Assembly: GCA_017479485.1 (NCBI GenBank)
Contig: JAFVCC010000077.1
Location: 1 to 33,699, forward strand
DNA length: 33,699 bases
Source of the DNA: Bacilli bacterium
GTDB lineage: Bacteria > Bacillota_I > Bacilli_A > RFN20 > CAG-826
Direction: 5' to 3'
Position numbers and translations under genes: made by a program. Under the pieces are notes generated by a model that did no database searches, was not told where the DNA came from, and was given only the letters and a program-made list of their open reading frames with translations. This document shows positions 21,903 to 28,597 of this stretch, in pieces. The number at the start of each line of letters is the position of its first letter. The first letter of the stretch is position 1.

Positions 21903-22697
21903 ATGCCTTTATTTGAAAAAATCGAAGCGTTTAAAAATGTAGACCCCGCATTGCAGTGGGCGATTTTCATCGTCGGCTGTCTAATCTTGATCGTCGCTTT
22001 GTTTGCTGTTGTCATCAGCATTTGGCTCGCGATCAAATACGTCGTCTACAATCGAACGGAGAACAAAGCCGGGATTAACGGCGAACAAACTGCTCGGAGA
22101 ATCTTAGACAACAACGGCTTGAACCACATTAGGGTGTCTGTGGTTGGATCGTTAATGTTTGGCAACAGTTATTCCCATTTCTTCAAGAAAGTCCGTTTGA
22201 GAAGATGGACTGTGAAGAAGAACAGTATTTCTTCCATGGCCATGGGCGCCCAAAAGTCTTCCTTAGCGATTTTAGACAAAGAGGGCGATAGGGACATGAA
22301 AACGAGGATTATCCTCACCCCGTTCATCTATTTTGGACCGTTGATGTTCCTCCCCATCCTCATCGTCGGTATCGTCCTCGACATCATTTTCTTCAACTTC
22401 TCTGGCGTTGCGACCATCATCTCCGCATCCTTGGGCCTATTGTTCTATGTGGCGTCCTTCGTGATGTCTTTGATGGTACTCAAAACGGAAGTCAAAGCCC
22501 AAAAGAAAGCCTTGGAAATCTTGGCGAAAGATAACTTGGCGACTCCAGAAGAACGGGACATGATGAAGAACTTGTTCAAACTCTACAACATCCAATATGT
22601 TAATGATTTGATTCTCGAATTCCTCGAGCTAATCCTCAGGGTTCTCATGATTTTCGCGAAAGCGCAAAGCTCCTCATCCTCAAGCTCCAGCAACTAA
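21903..22697 (+). CDS. YugP-family membrane protein lacking the HExxH zinc motif (predicted pseudoprotease)
   Basis: This 264-residue protein follows YugP (zinc metallopeptidase PF04298) along its length: an N-terminal membrane helix (about 20-48), NKAGINGEQTARRILDNNGL followed by NHIRV (family GLTGAEVARxILDxNGLxxVRV), two helices (about 138-165 and 168-195), KTEVKAQKKALEIL (family PVEFDASxxAL), and a final LEFLELILRVLMI helix. Where the family has AAHEVGHAIQ, this protein reads MGAQKSSLAI (about 114-123), so both zinc His and the catalytic Glu are gone. It ends in a run of Ser. AGGAGG upstream fixes the start, and a strong terminator follows. Enzymatic function is unlikely; a scaffold or inhibitor role is possible. 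Confidence 0.82.
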   Translation: MPLFEKIEAFKNVDPALQWAIFIVGCLILIVALFAVVISIWLAIKYVVYNRTENKAGINGEQTARRILDNNGLNHIRVSVVGSLMFGNSYSHFFKKVRLRRWTVKKNSISSMAMGAQKSSLAILDKEGDRDMKTRIILTPFIYFGPLMFLPILIVGIVLDIIFFNFSGVATIISASLGLLFYVASFVMSLMVLKTEVKAQKKALEILAKDNLATPEERDMMKNLFKLYNIQYVNDLILEFLELILRVLMIFAKAQSSSSSSSSN

Positions 22698-22710
22698 AAG
22701 CCACCGATAA

Positions 22711-22748
22711 GAAAACCTCCGATTACGTTTCGTCGGAGGTTTTCTTTG
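22711..22748 (+). terminator. Terminator of the YugP-like gene
   Basis: GAAAACCTCCGA (22711-22722) pairs perfectly with TCGGAGGTTTTC (22733-22744) across a 10-nt loop, followed by TTTG. The minus strand also gives GAAAACCTCCGA...GGTTTTC with a short T-run. Confidence 0.9.
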
Positions 22749-22838
22749 TAGTGCGTATTGCTTCGCGGACGAGCAACATTTTTCGAAGTATTGCTCGAAT
22801 ACCAATTGACCGTTTCTCTGAAAAACGCCTTTAGCAAG

Positions 22839-23045
22839 CTAATTGCCGAGATTAATGACGATTGCAGGTCTAACTCCCACGCCATCCGCTGCGGAATCAT
22901 AGCCAGCGTTCAAAGCGCCTAAGCAGTCAATGGCGGAAACACGAACTGAAGAGCCACTATAGGGAGAGCGTGTCCAATAGTCGATGTATTGACTCGCGAT
23001 TGGTTGTTTGTGGAAGAATCCATTCCTACAACTCGTGTGCGGCAC
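22839..23045 (-). pseudogene. Remnant of a DUF6273-type (surface protein C-terminal) domain
   Basis: The minus-strand frame reads ASQYIDYWTRSPYSGSSVRV, then SAIDCLGALNAGYDSAADGVGVRPAIVINLGN and stop. This is the C-terminal end of the DUF6273 family (W-x-R-S-P, later GVRPAI). The frame stays open upstream to about 23100, but there is no start codon with a Shine-Dalgarno, no signal peptide and no repeats, and the family is normally much longer. I therefore call it a decayed 3' fragment of a surface protein gene left between the YugP-like gene and the PNPOx-like gene. The remainder of 22749-23110 shows nothing else. Confidence 0.6.
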
Positions 23046-23110
23046 TTGCGATTCTTGCTCTTTCCGATATTGATTTTTGTTGTTTTCATTTATGTCTAGA
23101 GGCCAAACCT

Positions 23111-23119
23111 TGCTAGAAT
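23111..23119 (+). promoter_or_regulatory. Extended -10 of the PNPOx-like gene, predicted leaderless
   Basis: TGC TAGAAT ends 6 nt before ATG 23126, without a Shine-Dalgarno. The same TGC-hexamer-6 nt-ATG layout precedes the gene at 11706. Confidence 0.6.
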
Positions 23120-23125
23120 CAAGCC

Positions 23126-23602
23126 ATGTTTTATGAAGTCAAAAGAACCCGTCAAGCCCTTACGAAGCAGCGGTGCATAGAAATCCTAACGGAAGAAAAA
23201 CGTGGCGTTTTGTCCGTCCAAGGCGAAGACGGTTATCCCTATGCGATGCCGATGAACCATTACTATGATCCAGCGACCCATCGGCTTTATTTTCACGGCG
23301 GTAAGGTCGGCTATAAGATCGATTGCCTGAAGAATAATCCAAAGTGCTCTTACGTAGCCTTCCGACCGTGTGGCATGGACGATAACGGCTGGGCTAAGAT
23401 TTTTGAAAGCGTCATCATCTTTGGCCGTGTTTCTTTCCTTGCTGACGAAAAGGAAATCGTTTCCTATGCGCGTAAACTCTGCGATAAGTTTACCCAGGAC
23501 GAATCCTATGTTGAACATGAGCTTCAAACTTCGTTAAAAGGCACGGCAATGTTCTATATCGAAATCGAGCACATGACTGGGAAAACGGTCCACGAAAAAT
23601 AG
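23126..23602 (+). CDS. Pyridoxamine 5'-phosphate oxidase-like flavoprotein (NimA-like)
   Basis: This 158-residue protein has the split-barrel pattern of the PNPOx-like FMN-binding family: an N-terminal helix with TKQRCIEILTEEKRGVLSV, the strand YPYAMPMNHYYD, LYFHGGKVGYKIDCLKNNPKCSYVAF (family IYFHxAxxGxKxdxlkxNpxvxf), and SVIIFGRVSF later. It resembles the nimA-type 5-nitroimidazole reductases and general flavin reductases of this group; the annotated name does not imply that resistance is present. It starts with a predicted leaderless ATG. No partner gene is adjacent; the DUF3800 gene follows with its own promoter. Confidence 0.88.
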   Translation: MFYEVKRTRQALTKQRCIEILTEEKRGVLSVQGEDGYPYAMPMNHYYDPATHRLYFHGGKVGYKIDCLKNNPKCSYVAFRPCGMDDNGWAKIFESVIIFGRVSFLADEKEIVSYARKLCDKFTQDESYVEHELQTSLKGTAMFYIEIEHMTGKTVHEK

Positions 23603-23692
23603 CCGTCTCAATGTCCGTTTCGCGACCTTAGAAACATCAAAAACGACTCGGGAAAAAGACGAATTTTTCAAAAATGCTCGTTTTTCAACCCT

Positions 23693-23711
23693 TTTGTTAC
23701 TATGTAACAAA
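23693..23711 (+). promoter_or_regulatory. Perfect inverted repeat upstream of the DUF3800 promoter
   Basis: TTTGTTAC (23693-23700), TAT, GTAACAAA (23704-23711). It lies 31 nt upstream of the -35 and has no T-run after it on the plus strand, so it is more like an operator than a terminator. The 275-bp gap 23603-23877 otherwise contains only the promoter and leader described separately. Confidence 0.5.
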
Positions 23712-23741
23712 GACTTTGAATATTTAATTTTTCTGGGGTAA

Positions 23742-23770
23742 TTGTTTCTTATTTCGCCCTCTTTTATCAT
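23742..23770 (+). promoter_or_regulatory. Promoter for the DUF3800 leader and gene
   Basis: TTGTTT (23742-23747), a 17-nt spacer and TATCAT (23765-23770). It predicts a transcript start near 23777, exactly at the 5' base of the first leader hairpin. Confidence 0.55.
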
Positions 23771-23776
23771 ATTGAT

Positions 23777-23878
23777 GCAGTTAGGAAACTAAGCTGTATA
23801 CCCGTGTTACCGAACTTACGTTTAAGCAGCATGCGTTGCTGTCGGCCATGGGGGCCACTTCGGTGGCTTTAACTTTGT
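23777..23878 (+). ncRNA. Putative structured leader RNA before the DUF3800 gene
   Basis: Three hairpins are visible: GCAG-TTAG-GAAA-CTAA-G-CTGT (23777-23797), a GNRA-capped stem with one bulged G; CAGCA-TGCGT-TGCTG near 23827-23841; and GCCAC-TTCG-GTGGC (23854-23867), a UUCG-capped stem. GTTTAAGC (about 23819-23826) and GCTTTAAC (about 23866-23873) can pair with one mismatch and enclose the last two hairpins. The ATG follows 5-6 nt later with no Shine-Dalgarno. Structured RNA motifs upstream of DUF3800 genes have been described by comparative genomics (DUF3800-I to XI); I cannot say whether this one belongs to them. Confidence 0.45.
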
Positions 23879-24658
23879 ATGAACATCTATATATATTCCG
23901 ATGAATCCGGCGTTTTCGATTACGCCCACAATAGTTATTTCGTCTTCGGCGGGCTGATTTGCTTTGGCGAGGCGGAGCGCGATGCCGTCGCCAGGAAATA
24001 CGCCAGGGTAGAGATGCTTTTACGCGCTACTGGACGTTATGGAGTGGAAGAAGAACTCAAAGCTTCGCGGCTATCCAACAAGCACAAAGGCAAACTGTTT
24101 CGCTCCCTTAACGGCACCTTGAAGTTCTGTGTTTTGATTCGTCAAAAGGAATTGCGGAAGGAGATTTTCGAAAACAAGAAGCATAAACAAAGATATTTGG
24201 ATTACGCCTATAAGATCGTGCTAAAGAAGTGCTTCGAGTTCATGATCGACAAAAAGAGGATCGACCCGGACCGGGTGCAAAACATCTTCGTCAACGCCGA
24301 CGAGCATTCAACGGCGACCGATGGACGTTATGAACTGCGAGAAAACTTACTGAACGAGTTTAAGAACGGGACCTTCAATTTCGGCTGGGATTGCTACTTT
24401 GAACCGATATTCAAAAACCTCTTCGATGTGGATGTTCGCTTCCGCGACTCCAGTAAGACTCGCTTAGTTCGTGCCGCGGATATCATCGCGAACCATTGGT
24501 ATCACTGCGCCGTCTCCAATCAGGGCTACATTGAGCCAAAGGCAAATGCGTTCATCTACGTGCTGCCGGGCAATTACGCGAGCTCCTTCGACTTGCGCAA
24601 GGAATATGAACCTCGGCCATGGATCCCAGAACGTAACGCGCCTCCCGCGGTCGCATAA
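23879..24658 (+). CDS. DUF3800 domain protein
   Basis: This 259-residue protein begins MNIYIYSDESGVFDYAHNSY followed by FVFGGLICF, the hallmark of DUF3800 (YxDESG, then a strand with FVFGGL). Further conserved-type features are NVFVNADEHSTATDGRYEL-like sequence in the middle (VNADEHSTATDGR) and the late RDSSKTRLVRAADIIANHWYH, in which SxxxxLVRAADIIA is the second acidic patch. DUF3800 has an RNase H-like fold prediction and is common in mobile or defence contexts; the biochemical role is unproven. The start lacks a Shine-Dalgarno and follows a structured leader. A flavodoxin-like gene follows 64 nt downstream with its own Shine-Dalgarno. Confidence 0.9.
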   Translation: MNIYIYSDESGVFDYAHNSYFVFGGLICFGEAERDAVARKYARVEMLLRATGRYGVEEELKASRLSNKHKGKLFRSLNGTLKFCVLIRQKELRKEIFENKKHKQRYLDYAYKIVLKKCFEFMIDKKRIDPDRVQNIFVNADEHSTATDGRYELRENLLNEFKNGTFNFGWDCYFEPIFKNLFDVDVRFRDSSKTRLVRAADIIANHWYHCAVSNQGYIEPKANAFIYVLPGNYASSFDLRKEYEPRPWIPERNAPPAVA

Positions 24659-24722
24659 AGCATATTCATTGATTGAAGGATCAGGGCGGATATAGTTTTC
24701 TCATCCCGGGAGGCTAATTCCG

Positions 24723-25121
24723 ATGAACGTCGCCATTCGCTACTTCTCAAAACTCGGCCACACCAAGGACATCGCCATGGCTATGGCGGAGGAGCTGGGT
24801 GTCAAGGCTATAAGCATCGTCGACGAGCCTTCCCTAGCGGAGGCTTATGACCTCTTATTCCTTGGTGGTGCGCCCTATGCGAACATCATGGATTCCAAAC
24901 TGAGCCACTACGCCAAAGAATTAGATCCCACCAAAGTGAAAAAGGTCATCCTCTTCACCACCTCCAACTGGAGCCGCAGGACAGTGTATGCCCTCCGCAA
25001 GACGTTGAAGGAGAAGGGGATTGAGGTAGAAAAAGAGTATTTCTACGCCCACATGCTGAATATCAAAAATAGGATTCCCGAGGCGAAGAAATTTGTCCGA
25101 AAGTTCGTCAGCGGAGAATAA
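24723..25121 (+). CDS. Flavodoxin-like protein, 132 aa
   Basis: This short FMN-type protein begins MNVAIRYFSKLGHTKDIAMAMAEELG, where YFSKLGHTKD occupies the phosphate-binding loop position (T/S-x-T-G-x-T in classic flavodoxins), and continues with YDLLFLGGAPY, VKKVILFTTSNWSRRTVYALR and a helix with Lys/Glu. It is about 132 residues, near the size of flavodoxins (about 140-170). GGGAGG about 9 nt before ATG 24723 supports the start. It could bind FMN and transfer electrons, or serve a non-redox role, since the loop is degenerate. A strong terminator follows. The strand-helix order is clear, but the partner is unknown. Confidence 0.83.
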   Translation: MNVAIRYFSKLGHTKDIAMAMAEELGVKAISIVDEPSLAEAYDLLFLGGAPYANIMDSKLSHYAKELDPTKVKKVILFTTSNWSRRTVYALRKTLKEKGIEVEKEYFYAHMLNIKNRIPEAKKFVRKFVSGE

Positions 25122-25128
25122 AATGAAA

Positions 25129-25164
25129 ACCTCCTCGAGGAAGATTCCTTGAGGAGGTCATTTT
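25129..25164 (+). terminator. Strong convergent terminator between the flavodoxin-like gene and mrp
   Basis: ACCTCCTCGAGGAA (25129-25142) pairs with TTCCTTGAGGAGGT (25145-25158), 14 bp with one G-T pair, followed by CATTTTC. The minus strand also ends in T-rich sequence (TTTTCATTTT), so it can serve both genes. Confidence 0.9.
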
Positions 25165-25186
25165 CAAAAACAGGGGACTTTTGCGG

Positions 25187-26005
25187 TTAAATTGAGTGCA
25201 AATAGGCACTTAAGTCCGCGAGGTATTCACCCTCATAGTCCTCAATTTTTCCTTCGTCGACAAGCTTAGCTAAGCGCGGATCGATAGGAAGGCTTTCGTA
25301 TAAGGGGATGCCTAGACGGTCCGCTTCCTTCTTGCCACCTTGTCCATAGGGGTAGATGCGCTCGCCGCAGTGCGGGCAGTCAAGATATGCCATGTTCTCA
25401 ACCATAGCAAGAACCGGAACCTTCATCATCTCGGCCATGCGAACCGCTTTCTCCACGATTAAGGAGACGAGGTCCTGCGGGCTCGTCACGACGATGATGC
25501 CATCGATGGGCAAGGACTGGAACACCGTTAAGGGGACATCGCCCGTTCCCGGGGGCATATCGATATAAAGTTCATCGATGTCACCATAGGCAACGTCGGT
25601 CCAGAATTGCTTGATGAGACCTGCTAAAATTGGTCCCCTCCAAATGACGGGGGCAGCGGGATCATCAAGAAGCAAATTCAACGAGATGGTTTCAATTCCT
25701 GTCTTGGTACGGACCGGGAAGATCGTGGTTTCGTTCGCGGTGGCCATTTCTTTTAAGCCAAATGCCTTAGGACTGGACGGGCCAGTTAAATCCGCGTCGA
25801 TGATTGCAGTGGCTTTTCCCGCGCGGCGGGCATTGACCGCCAAGAGGGAAGTGGTTAAAGACTTGCCGACGCCGCCTTTTCCCGAGACGACGGCATAGAC
25901 TTTTTTCACGTGGCTTAGCTCGTTCGCTTGCACACGAAGATTCTCCGCTTGACGGGAGGGGCAATCCTGTCCGCAGGCGGCGCAATTGTTATCACAATCG
26001 GGCAT
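25187..26005 (-). CDS. Mrp/NBP35 family P-loop ATPase (iron-sulfur carrier)
   Basis: This 272-residue cytoplasmic ATPase, predicted to carry or insert Fe-S clusters, has a four-Cys N-terminus (C4, C8, C11, C15; CDNNCAACGQDC), a deviant Walker A SGKGGVGKS (about 41-49), DADLTGPSS (about 70-78), the Mrp motif DMPPGTGDVPLT (about 147-158), and the CPHCG cluster-binding pair (about 211-215). Length and order match clostridial Mrp. It begins 1 nt after the CBS gene stop (TAA-T-ATG), with AAGGAG inside the upstream gene, so the two are an operon. Confidence 0.96.
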   Translation of the reverse strand: MPDCDNNCAACGQDCPSRQAENLRVQANELSHVKKVYAVVSGKGGVGKSLTTSLLAVNARRAGKATAIIDADLTGPSSPKAFGLKEMATANETTIFPVRTKTGIETISLNLLLDDPAAPVIWRGPILAGLIKQFWTDVAYGDIDELYIDMPPGTGDVPLTVFQSLPIDGIIVVTSPQDLVSLIVEKAVRMAEMMKVPVLAMVENMAYLDCPHCGERIYPYGQGGKKEADRLGIPLYESLPIDPRLAKLVDEGKIEDYEGEYLADLSAYLHSI

Positions 26006-26006
26006 A

Positions 26007-26420
26007 TTATTCTCCTTCTTTGGAAGGCATCAGATAGGTCAAAATGGCACGGCGCGTCAAAATGCCGCGGAAGGTGCCATTGTTGTCGACAAGAGGAATG
26101 TAGTTCTGGTTGACGGCGAGTTCAAATAGCTCGTTCACCTCGATGTCTTCGTTGCACGATGGCGTAAGACGTTCGATGCGGACGGTGGAAAGAGGTTCTT
26201 TTAACGTAACCTTCAAATCATCACAGGTGACGAGGCGATGCAAGATGTCGCCGGAAGAGACGGAATAAAGGTAACGGGCGGAGTTGCGTTCAATGACGGG
26301 AATCATTGAATAATGGCATCGTTCCATTTTCTTTACGGCGTCGCCGATGGTGAAGTCACTATAGAGGAACTCGACGCGTTTTGCCGGTGTGGCCAAATCT
26401 TTTGCTTTCATGGGTAACAT
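26007..26420 (-). CDS. CBS domain-pair protein
   Basis: This 137-residue protein is made of two CBS repeats. The first is around residues 8-60 (KAKDLATPAKRVEFLYSDFTIGDAVKKMERCHYSMIPVIERNSARYLYSV) and the second around 70-130 (NEDIEVNELFELAVNQNYIPLVDNNGTFRGILTRRAIL), each with the typical IPVI/IPLVD-N-G turn. Such pairs bind adenine nucleotides and act as energy or ligand sensors. No catalytic domain is attached. It precedes mrp in the same transcription unit. The start could be ATG 26420 or ATG 26411 (M4), and no strong Shine-Dalgarno separates them. What it regulates is unknown. Confidence 0.9.
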   Translation of the reverse strand: MLPMKAKDLATPAKRVEFLYSDFTIGDAVKKMERCHYSMIPVIERNSARYLYSVSSGDILHRLVTCDDLKVTLKEPLSTVRIERLTPSCNEDIEVNELFELAVNQNYIPLVDNNGTFRGILTRRAILTYLMPSKEGE

Positions 26421-26477
26421 TATCTTTCTTTTCTTCTTTAGAAGGAAGAAGTTCGCTTCAATTGGAATATAGAAGAA

Positions 26478-27020
26478 CTAGCAAAGTCCTTCTACACCAG
26501 GTCGGATTGCCTCGACGGCTTCTTCGCCATAGTAATGGGCGATGATGGCTTTGGCAAAGTCCATCGTGAAGCCCATGGAACGTCCGGTAATGATGTGGGT
26601 CGTCTTAACCACACCGGCGTCTACCCAGGTCCCTTTTCCGGTTTGGAAGCCGGGGAAACAAGTGTAGTTCAGTTCGTCAAGAAGCCCGAGCATGCCCAGG
26701 ATTGAGGGAGCGGCACAGATGGCGTGAACGTCTTTGCCTTCGCGGATAAAATCTTGGATTATCTTCAGCAAAACCTCGCTCTTTTTGAGATTTTCGACAC
26801 CAAGTTTGCCTCCGGGCAAGATGATGAAATCATAGTCGTTAGGACAGATTTCATCGAGGATGATCTCGGCTTCGAGGAGAACTCCTTGGGAGGAGCGGAC
26901 GCTGCGTCCATATACTCCGCAGAGCTTCACGTCAAACCGGTGGGTGCGTTTGAGCAAATCATAGGTCTGAAGGGCTTCCACCGTCTCGAACCCATCAGCC
27001 AGCATTATCAAGCAGTTCAT
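26478..27020 (-). CDS. DJ-1/PfpI family protein
   Basis: This 180-residue protein has the DJ-1 (ThiJ/YajL) fold: ADGFETVEAL near residue 8-17 with the conserved Glu12, FIILPGGKLGVENLK (about 65-79), and the nucleophile elbow HAICAAPSIL with Cys102 (AICAAPxxL). GKGTWVDAGVVKTTHIITGRS (about 125-145) and the closing DFAKAIIAHYYG complete the family order. The family includes glyoxalase, amidase and chaperone-like activities; I cannot choose. TATACT on the minus strand ends 6 nt before ATG 27020, without a Shine-Dalgarno (predicted leaderless). Confidence 0.93.
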   Translation of the reverse strand: MNCLIMLADGFETVEALQTYDLLKRTHRFDVKLCGVYGRSVRSSQGVLLEAEIILDEICPNDYDFIILPGGKLGVENLKKSEVLLKIIQDFIREGKDVHAICAAPSILGMLGLLDELNYTCFPGFQTGKGTWVDAGVVKTTHIITGRSMGFTMDFAKAIIAHYYGEEAVEAIRPGVEGLC

Positions 27021-27026
27021 ATATGA

Positions 27027-27034
27027 AGTATAAT
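27027..27034. promoter_or_regulatory. Overlapping divergent -10 elements
   Basis: The plus strand reads TATAAT (27029-27034) 6 nt before ATG 27041. The minus strand reads TATACT (27032-27027) 6 nt before ATG 27020. Both have the leaderless spacing seen elsewhere. RNA polymerase could use only one direction at a time. Confidence 0.5.
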
Positions 27035-27040
27035 CCAGCC

Positions 27041-27193
27041 ATGCCCAAATTCAGAAAGAAATATGTTCACGGGAAATCCTATCGGTCAGATAAAGCGGTG
27101 GGATCAGATCAAAGAATGCTGAAGGAAGAAAAAGAGGACCGCGGTCTACGGTCCTCCTCATTGCGGTATAAAGACGATATCGATTCGGTTTAA
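27041..27193 (+). CDS. Possible leaderless small ORF, 50 aa, basic
   Basis: The frame from ATG 27041 runs 50 codons to TAA 27191-27193 and begins MPKFRKKYVHGKSYRSDKAV. The reason to list it is the consensus TATAAT exactly 6 nt before the ATG, the same spacing as other genes here. Reasons for doubt: the second half crosses a hairpin that is a good minus-strand terminator of the 27190 gene, the stop overlaps that gene's stop, and the peptide shows no known motif. It could also be read from a short non-coding RNA or be chance. Confidence 0.3.
   Translation: MPKFRKKYVHGKSYRSDKAVGSDQRMLKEEKEDRGLRSSSLRYKDDIDSV
27129..27156 (-). terminator. Terminator of the pyroglutamyl peptidase-like gene
   Basis: On the minus strand GAGGACCG (27156-27149) pairs with CGGTCCTC (27141-27134), followed by TTTTTCTTCC. 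Confidence 0.8.
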
Positions 27194-27735
27194 AGCGCTT
27201 CGAAGTAGTCGAGAATGTTTTCCACGATTTCCACGTCTTCGCTGACGGGGAAATCTTTTTCTAACGGGAGGTGGAGCGACACGGAACGCAATCCCGAATG
27301 GCGGGCGAGGTAGCTCGCTTGGTTGCACACCCATAAGCCGGGGTCGATGGACATGGCGATGGAGCAGCCACGGGAAGAGAGGAACTGCTGAATCGAGGGG
27401 ATGTCGAGTTCGGAGTTGATGGAGCGGGGGCCATCCGCGAGTATTGCCTCGCCGTTTTTGACCACGCCTTCTTCATCGGGCTGTACCGAACGGAGCTCGT
27501 TATATGCGTACTCCTCAATCGCCGGTTCTTTATGGAACGGGGAGAGGTTCATGGTGATGATGAAGTCTGGTTTCTCGCGTTCGATGATTTCGGGAAGTTT
27601 ATTGACCTCGCGATAAGAAACGTCCAAAACATATCCGACGATATCCTTCCGCGCGGCAAGCTTTTGAATGACGGCCTCAGAAGGGTTGGAAGGATGTTCA
27701 GCGTAACGCTTGAATCCAACGATTAGTGTCTTCAT
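27190..27735 (-). CDS. Pyroglutamyl peptidase I-like protein (peptidase C15)
   Basis: This 181-residue protein resembles pyroglutamyl peptidase I, which removes N-terminal pyroglutamate from peptides. The catalytic trio is present in order: Glu in IEEYAYNE (about 73-80; family ExxAxN), Cys137 in DPGLWVCNQASYLARHSG (family SxxAGxYVCNxxxY), and His155 in VSLHLP (family FxHxP). NPSE near residue 17-20 fits the substrate pocket NPS. It is shorter than typical (about 205-215), mainly by condensed loops. AAGGAGA lies about 9 nt before ATG 27735. The gene is probably monocistronic, with a terminator at 27129. Confidence 0.82.
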   Translation of the reverse strand: MKTLIVGFKRYAEHPSNPSEAVIQKLAARKDIVGYVLDVSYREVNKLPEIIEREKPDFIITMNLSPFHKEPAIEEYAYNELRSVQPDEEGVVKNGEAILADGPRSINSELDIPSIQQFLSSRGCSIAMSIDPGLWVCNQASYLARHSGLRSVSLHLPLEKDFPVSEDVEIVENILDYFEAL

Positions 27736-27799
27736 ATAAGGAATCTCCTTAACTTTTTATATTTTAAGCGTGAATGAAGAAAAACAAGAAAAGGATTTC

Positions 27800-28591
27800 T
27801 TATTCATGGATGTTATAAAAGGATAGAGCGTTCTCGCGCATCAGGGCTTTGAACTGTGTCTCCGGGAGTCCAAGACGGTTCTTTAGATAGGAAAGATAGA
27901 TCTCTTCACCCAACGTATTCTCTCCATCAATCGGGGCGTCAGTGCCGAAGAATACGCGGTCATCACCCAATTCATCAAGCGCTTTTTTGGCGCTTAAGGC
28001 ATCGACCCATGCCGTGTCCGCGAACACGTTCGGTGCCTCTTTTAACGCGTTGATCGCGTAATTATGGTCGCTTCCGAGCTCAAGATGGGCGGCGACAAAG
28101 CGGATGTCCGGGTGTTCTTTCGCCGCGAGTATCAATCTGCCGATGGAAGAATGAAAGTCCAGCGCGGTATGGCAAAGCACGGGTAAATTCTGATGCCTTG
28201 CGAGTTCGTAATAAGGTTCCATCCGCGGGTCGCAAGGAGAGATTCTCTCGCAGAAGGGGTGAAGCTTTAAAGCGACAACTACGTCCCGGTTGTCGCAGAT
28301 TAACTTAGTTAATTCAGCGCTTGGCTCCGGTTCAACAAGTGGTTTAATCCATGCGGAAGCGTAGATTTTTCCAGGATTCTCCCGCGCGAGTTCGAGTACC
28401 TCGGTCAGCCCTTGAACCGCGCTGATGGGCGGGCAAGGAACGCGGACATCTCCAGGAAAAGAGGAGCAATCTGCATGGGAAACGATGGAAATGTCGATAC
28501 CAAAGCGTTCCATCCCAGAGAGGATGTTCTTCTTGCATTCGCCCTTGGTTGGCCACGTGGCGAGATGGACGTGGGCATCAATAAAAGCCAT
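27800..28591 (-). CDS. Amidohydrolase family protein (metal-dependent hydrolase)
   Basis: This 263-residue TIM-barrel protein begins MAFIDAHVHLATWP, the N-terminal metal site HxH of amidohydrolases (PF04909-type). It continues with VALKLHPF (about 131-138, Lys and His), LPVLCHTALD (about 158-167), FVAAHLELG (about 187-195) and the late VFFGTDAPIDG (about 222-233) with the fifth ligand Asp. I chose ATG 28591 because it starts directly at the HxH domain and has TATTCT on the minus strand 6 nt upstream. The longer frame from 28720 would run over the tRNA-Gln gene. The substrate is unknown. Confidence 0.87.
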   Translation of the reverse strand: MAFIDAHVHLATWPTKGECKKNILSGMERFGIDISIVSHADCSSFPGDVRVPCPPISAVQGLTEVLELARENPGKIYASAWIKPLVEPEPSAELTKLICDNRDVVVALKLHPFCERISPCDPRMEPYYELARHQNLPVLCHTALDFHSSIGRLILAAKEHPDIRFVAAHLELGSDHNYAINALKEAPNVFADTAWVDALSAKKALDELGDDRVFFGTDAPIDGENTLGEEIYLSYLKNRLGLPETQFKALMRENALSFYNIHE

Positions 28592-28597
28592 GAACAA

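Noticed and set aside
23126-23602. Nitroimidazole resistance gene nim
   Set aside because: Only family-level similarity to PNPOx/NimA-like flavoproteins; the name cannot be assigned by eye.
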